Source of the DNA: CALRQJ02 sp943370285
GTDB taxonomy: Bacteria; Bacteroidota; Bacteroidia; Chitinophagales; Chitinophagaceae
Length of the DNA: 64,000 nt
Assembly (NCBI GenBank): GCA_943370285.1
Contig: CALRQJ020000015.1
Coordinates: 36,414 to 100,413 of the forward strand
Direction of reading: 5' to 3'
Below the pieces are notes generated by a model. It had not been told where the DNA came from and did no database searches. It saw only the letters and a list, made by a program, of their open reading frames with translations. The translations under genes were made by a program, and so were the position numbers. Shown piece by piece: positions 62,659 through 64,000 of this stretch. Every line of letters begins with the position of its first letter. Position 1 is the first letter of the stretch.

Positions 62659-62940
62659 ATGTTCAGACGTTTAAAAGAAAAATGGCAGGTTAGTTGGTTT
62701 CAGTTTGCACTCATCTTTAGCACATTTGCCATTGGTGGAAGCCTTTGCGGCTACCTGGGTAGAACCTTGTTAGATTTAGCTGGAATGGACAAAAGTGTAC
62801 TATACTATATTATATATATCCCCTTTATTACCCTGCTTTGGCCTATTTGTGTATTGGTGGTGAGTATTCCGCTAGGTCAGTTTAAGTTTTTTCTAGGCTA
62901 TATCAGCCGATTAATCAGTAAAATGAGTGGCGGCAAATGA
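62659..62940 (+). CDS. Small membrane protein, possibly DUF6787 family
   Basis: A 93-residue protein with two transmembrane segments (FALIFSTFAIGGSLCGYLG and YYIIYIPFITLLWPICVLVVSI) and a C-terminal GQFKFFLGYISRLISKM line. This pattern resembles the Bacteroidota DUF6787 type that lies next to purN, as I recall with limited certainty. The ATG at 62659 is used; the longer frame opens with TTG. Its stop overlaps the purN start by 4 bp (ATGA), so the two are co-translated. Confidence 0.65.
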   Translation: MFRRLKEKWQVSWFQFALIFSTFAIGGSLCGYLGRTLLDLAGMDKSVLYYIIYIPFITLLWPICVLVVSIPLGQFKFFLGYISRLISKMSGGK

Positions 62941-63536
62941 GTAATGCTCCTAAAAAGATAGCCATTTTTGCCAGCGGTGCCGGCAGTAATGCGGCAAAAA
63001 TCATTGAATCGGTGGCAGCAAACCCTAATCCGCCTTTTGAAGTGGTGCTGATTGGTTGTAATAAACCGGGTGCCGGCGTTGCCGATATTGCTGCAGCACA
63101 TCATATTCCGGTGTTATGGATGGAGAAGGAAAGATTTTTTAAGGGTGATACCTATTTACCGGTTTTAGCCGATTATGCTGTGGATTGGATTGTATTAGCA
63201 GGATTTTTATGGAAGATACCAACGGCATTAATTGCTGCTTATCCGCAAAAAATTATCAATATTCACCCTGCCCTATTGCCCAAATTTGGTGGTAAAGGCA
63301 TGTACGGCCATTTTGTACATGAAGCGGTAATTGCCGCCCAAGCAACCGAAAGTGGTATTACCATTCATTTTGTAGACGAGCAGTACGACCACGGACAAAC
63401 CATTTTTCAAGCTACTTGTCCGGTTACACCAAACGATACCCCCGATAGTTTAGCCGACAAAGTGCATGCTTTGGAGCATTTGCATTTTCCTAGGGTGGTG
63501 GGGGAAGTGGTGAAAGAGGGAGCCCCCGCCCCCTAA
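62937..63536 (+). CDS. purN: Phosphoribosylglycinamide formyltransferase
   Basis: Third step of purine synthesis: transfers a formyl group from 10-formyl-THF to glycinamide ribonucleotide. The 199-residue protein has IAIFASGAGSNAAKI at the N-terminus, LAGFLWKIPTALIAAYPQKIINIHPALLPKFGGKGMYG with the catalytic Asn and His, and GITIHFVDEQYDHG with the catalytic Asp. The last few residues (EGAPAP) come from a CCCCC-rich element that also supplies the stop codon, so the normal C-terminus may have been trimmed or extended by a repeat. Confidence 0.94.
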   Translation: MSNAPKKIAIFASGAGSNAAKIIESVAANPNPPFEVVLIGCNKPGAGVADIAAAHHIPVLWMEKERFFKGDTYLPVLADYAVDWIVLAGFLWKIPTALIAAYPQKIINIHPALLPKFGGKGMYGHFVHEAVIAAQATESGITIHFVDEQYDHGQTIFQATCPVTPNDTPDSLADKVHALEHLHFPRVVGEVVKEGAPAP

Positions 63537-63660
63537 AGGGGAGAAGAAGGAATTGGGAATTTGGAATTGGGAGGAGAAGATAGAAAATAGGAGACAGAAT
63601 ATAGAAGAGAATGGACGACAGTGAGGAAGATTGGAATTTGGGAGAGAGAAGATAGTTAGA
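63537..63660. repeat. Purine-rich low-complexity stretch
   Basis: About 120 bp of mostly A and G on the plus strand with short repeats of GGAATTGGGA and GGAGA(A/G)GA. No ORF, promoter or hairpin is visible. It joins the purN end to a copy of repeat family A. Confidence 0.5.
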
Positions 63661-63716
63661 ATGCCGGGGGCATTTGGCTAACGCACAGGGCCGGGAAAGG
63701 AGACCCCGGCAAGACA
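63661..63716 (-). repeat. Dispersed palindromic repeat family A, copy 5
   Basis: A 56-bp imperfect palindrome with arms TGCCGGGG and CCCCGGCA. Its reverse complement aligns with copy 1 at 5987 (shared TCTTG, GTCTCCTT and internal AGCC-GTGC-TAGC segments), and it shares the GGAGACCCCGGCA end with copy 3. It marks the edge of a second accessory-looking segment at the end of the window. Confidence 0.65.
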
Positions 63717-63721
63717 AAAAA

Positions 63722-64000
63722 CTAATTTGATGCGACATCAGCTATAGTATCCGTCAAAACAATATTGCCTATTAAAAATCCAACTTTTAATAGTACAGAA
63801 AAACACCACACATTAGATAGACCAGATATACGAATCGGTAATTCTTTCTCGATAATATTCACTAACTCTATTTGAGATCTTTCACCCAAATATTTGATTT
63901 GATTGGTATCCAATTTATTTGCCCAAGCAATCATTGCATGCCGTAAATCAATAGCACTTATTTGATTTATATAAGTACCCCCTTTAAATTCAATTATAAA
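63722..64000 (-). CDS. C-terminal part of an unknown gene, cut by the window edge
   Basis: The frame is open from the right edge to a stop at 63722-63724, with no start needed inside the window. The visible 92 residues include FKGGTYINQI and IAWANKLDTNQIKYLGE near the start, and a hydrophobic stretch (VWCFSVLLKVGFLIGNIVL) that may be a membrane segment. The family is not recognised. It lies directly after repeat family A copy 5, as accessory genes do at 5.9-7.7 kb. Confidence 0.5.
   Translation of the reverse strand, partial: FIIEFKGGTYINQISAIDLRHAMIAWANKLDTNQIKYLGERSQIELVNIIEKELPIRISGLSNVWCFSVLLKVGFLIGNIVLTDTIADVASN

Noticed and set aside
63661..63716. Integron attC site, suggested by GGCTAACGCAC in repeat family A
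   Set aside because: The R' and R'' consensus (RYYYAAC and GTTRRRY) is not met in this or other copies, no integrase gene is present, and the repeats occur in both orientations next to genes, unlike a cassette array.
1..64000. CRISPR array, prophage, IS transposase or restriction system
   Set aside because: No regularly spaced direct repeats of 25-40 bp with unique spacers, and no recognisable transposase, integrase, Cas or restriction gene in any frame.

Overview
The window reads as chromosomal DNA of a member of the Bacteroidota, most likely the family Chitinophagaceae. The evidence is a low-GC chromosome with SusC-style TonB-dependent receptors, a DUF4271-hemD pair, a pheT / coiled-coil / zapA / rny block, and an alternative complex III gene cluster fused to an aa3 oxidase cluster. 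Several promoters carry the Bacteroidota -7 element TAnnTTTG. The family-level placement is inference from gene content and was not tested phylogenetically.

Layout. 1-5.5 kb is housekeeping: the tail of a transporter, dusB, a CPBP protease, tsaC, rnhB with a small outer-membrane protein, and recA. 5.5-10.1 kb is an AT-rich accessory island of small membrane or secreted proteins, separated by dispersed palindromic repeats of at least three kinds. It includes an eight-helix protein made of two exactly registered copies of a DUF1772-like unit, and a secreted protein with an eight-cysteine helical-hairpin tail beside a membrane protein and a divergent XRE regulator. 10.1-12.5 kb holds a PlsC-like acyltransferase, methylglyoxal synthase and a GNAT acetyltransferase.

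12.5-22.9 kb is a run of twelve genes on the minus strand, behind a recognisable TTG-N20-TATGTTTG promoter. In transcription order they are a TonB-dependent receptor, a 2TM protein, a TPR protein, two paralogous membrane proteins, a winged-helix regulator, an ABC-2 ATPase and permease, a LolA-like periplasmic protein, a Cys-rich protein, an HMA metal-binding protein and a second TonB-dependent receptor. I see this as an envelope transport and metal-handling locus, not described as one system to my knowledge.

23-45 kb is mostly core metabolism and information processing: gpsA, hemW, a BamA/TamA-like barrel, DUF4271, hemD, dnaB, pheT, zapA, a possible 6S-like RNA, rny, a HIT protein, greA, a 2-hydroxyacid dehydrogenase, rsmA, pdxA, an aldose epimerase, a class V aminotransferase, a PepSY-like protein, ACP phosphodiesterase, DUF2911 and an alkyltransferase-like protein. 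The dnaB-pheT intergenic region contains four TCCACA-type (DnaA-box-like) motifs spaced 21-22 bp apart.

46-62.5 kb is the respiratory locus, all on the minus strand. It runs actA-actB-actC-actD-actE-actF, then cytochrome oxidase subunits II and I, heme O synthase, two subunit III proteins and subunit IV. A strong hairpin terminator follows, then SCO, DUF420 and an unknown membrane protein. Together they would move electrons from menaquinol through ActA/ActB/ActE hemes to the CuA centre and then to oxygen. The window ends with a small membrane protein, purN, a purine-rich repeat stretch with another copy of the island repeat, and a gene cut by the right edge.
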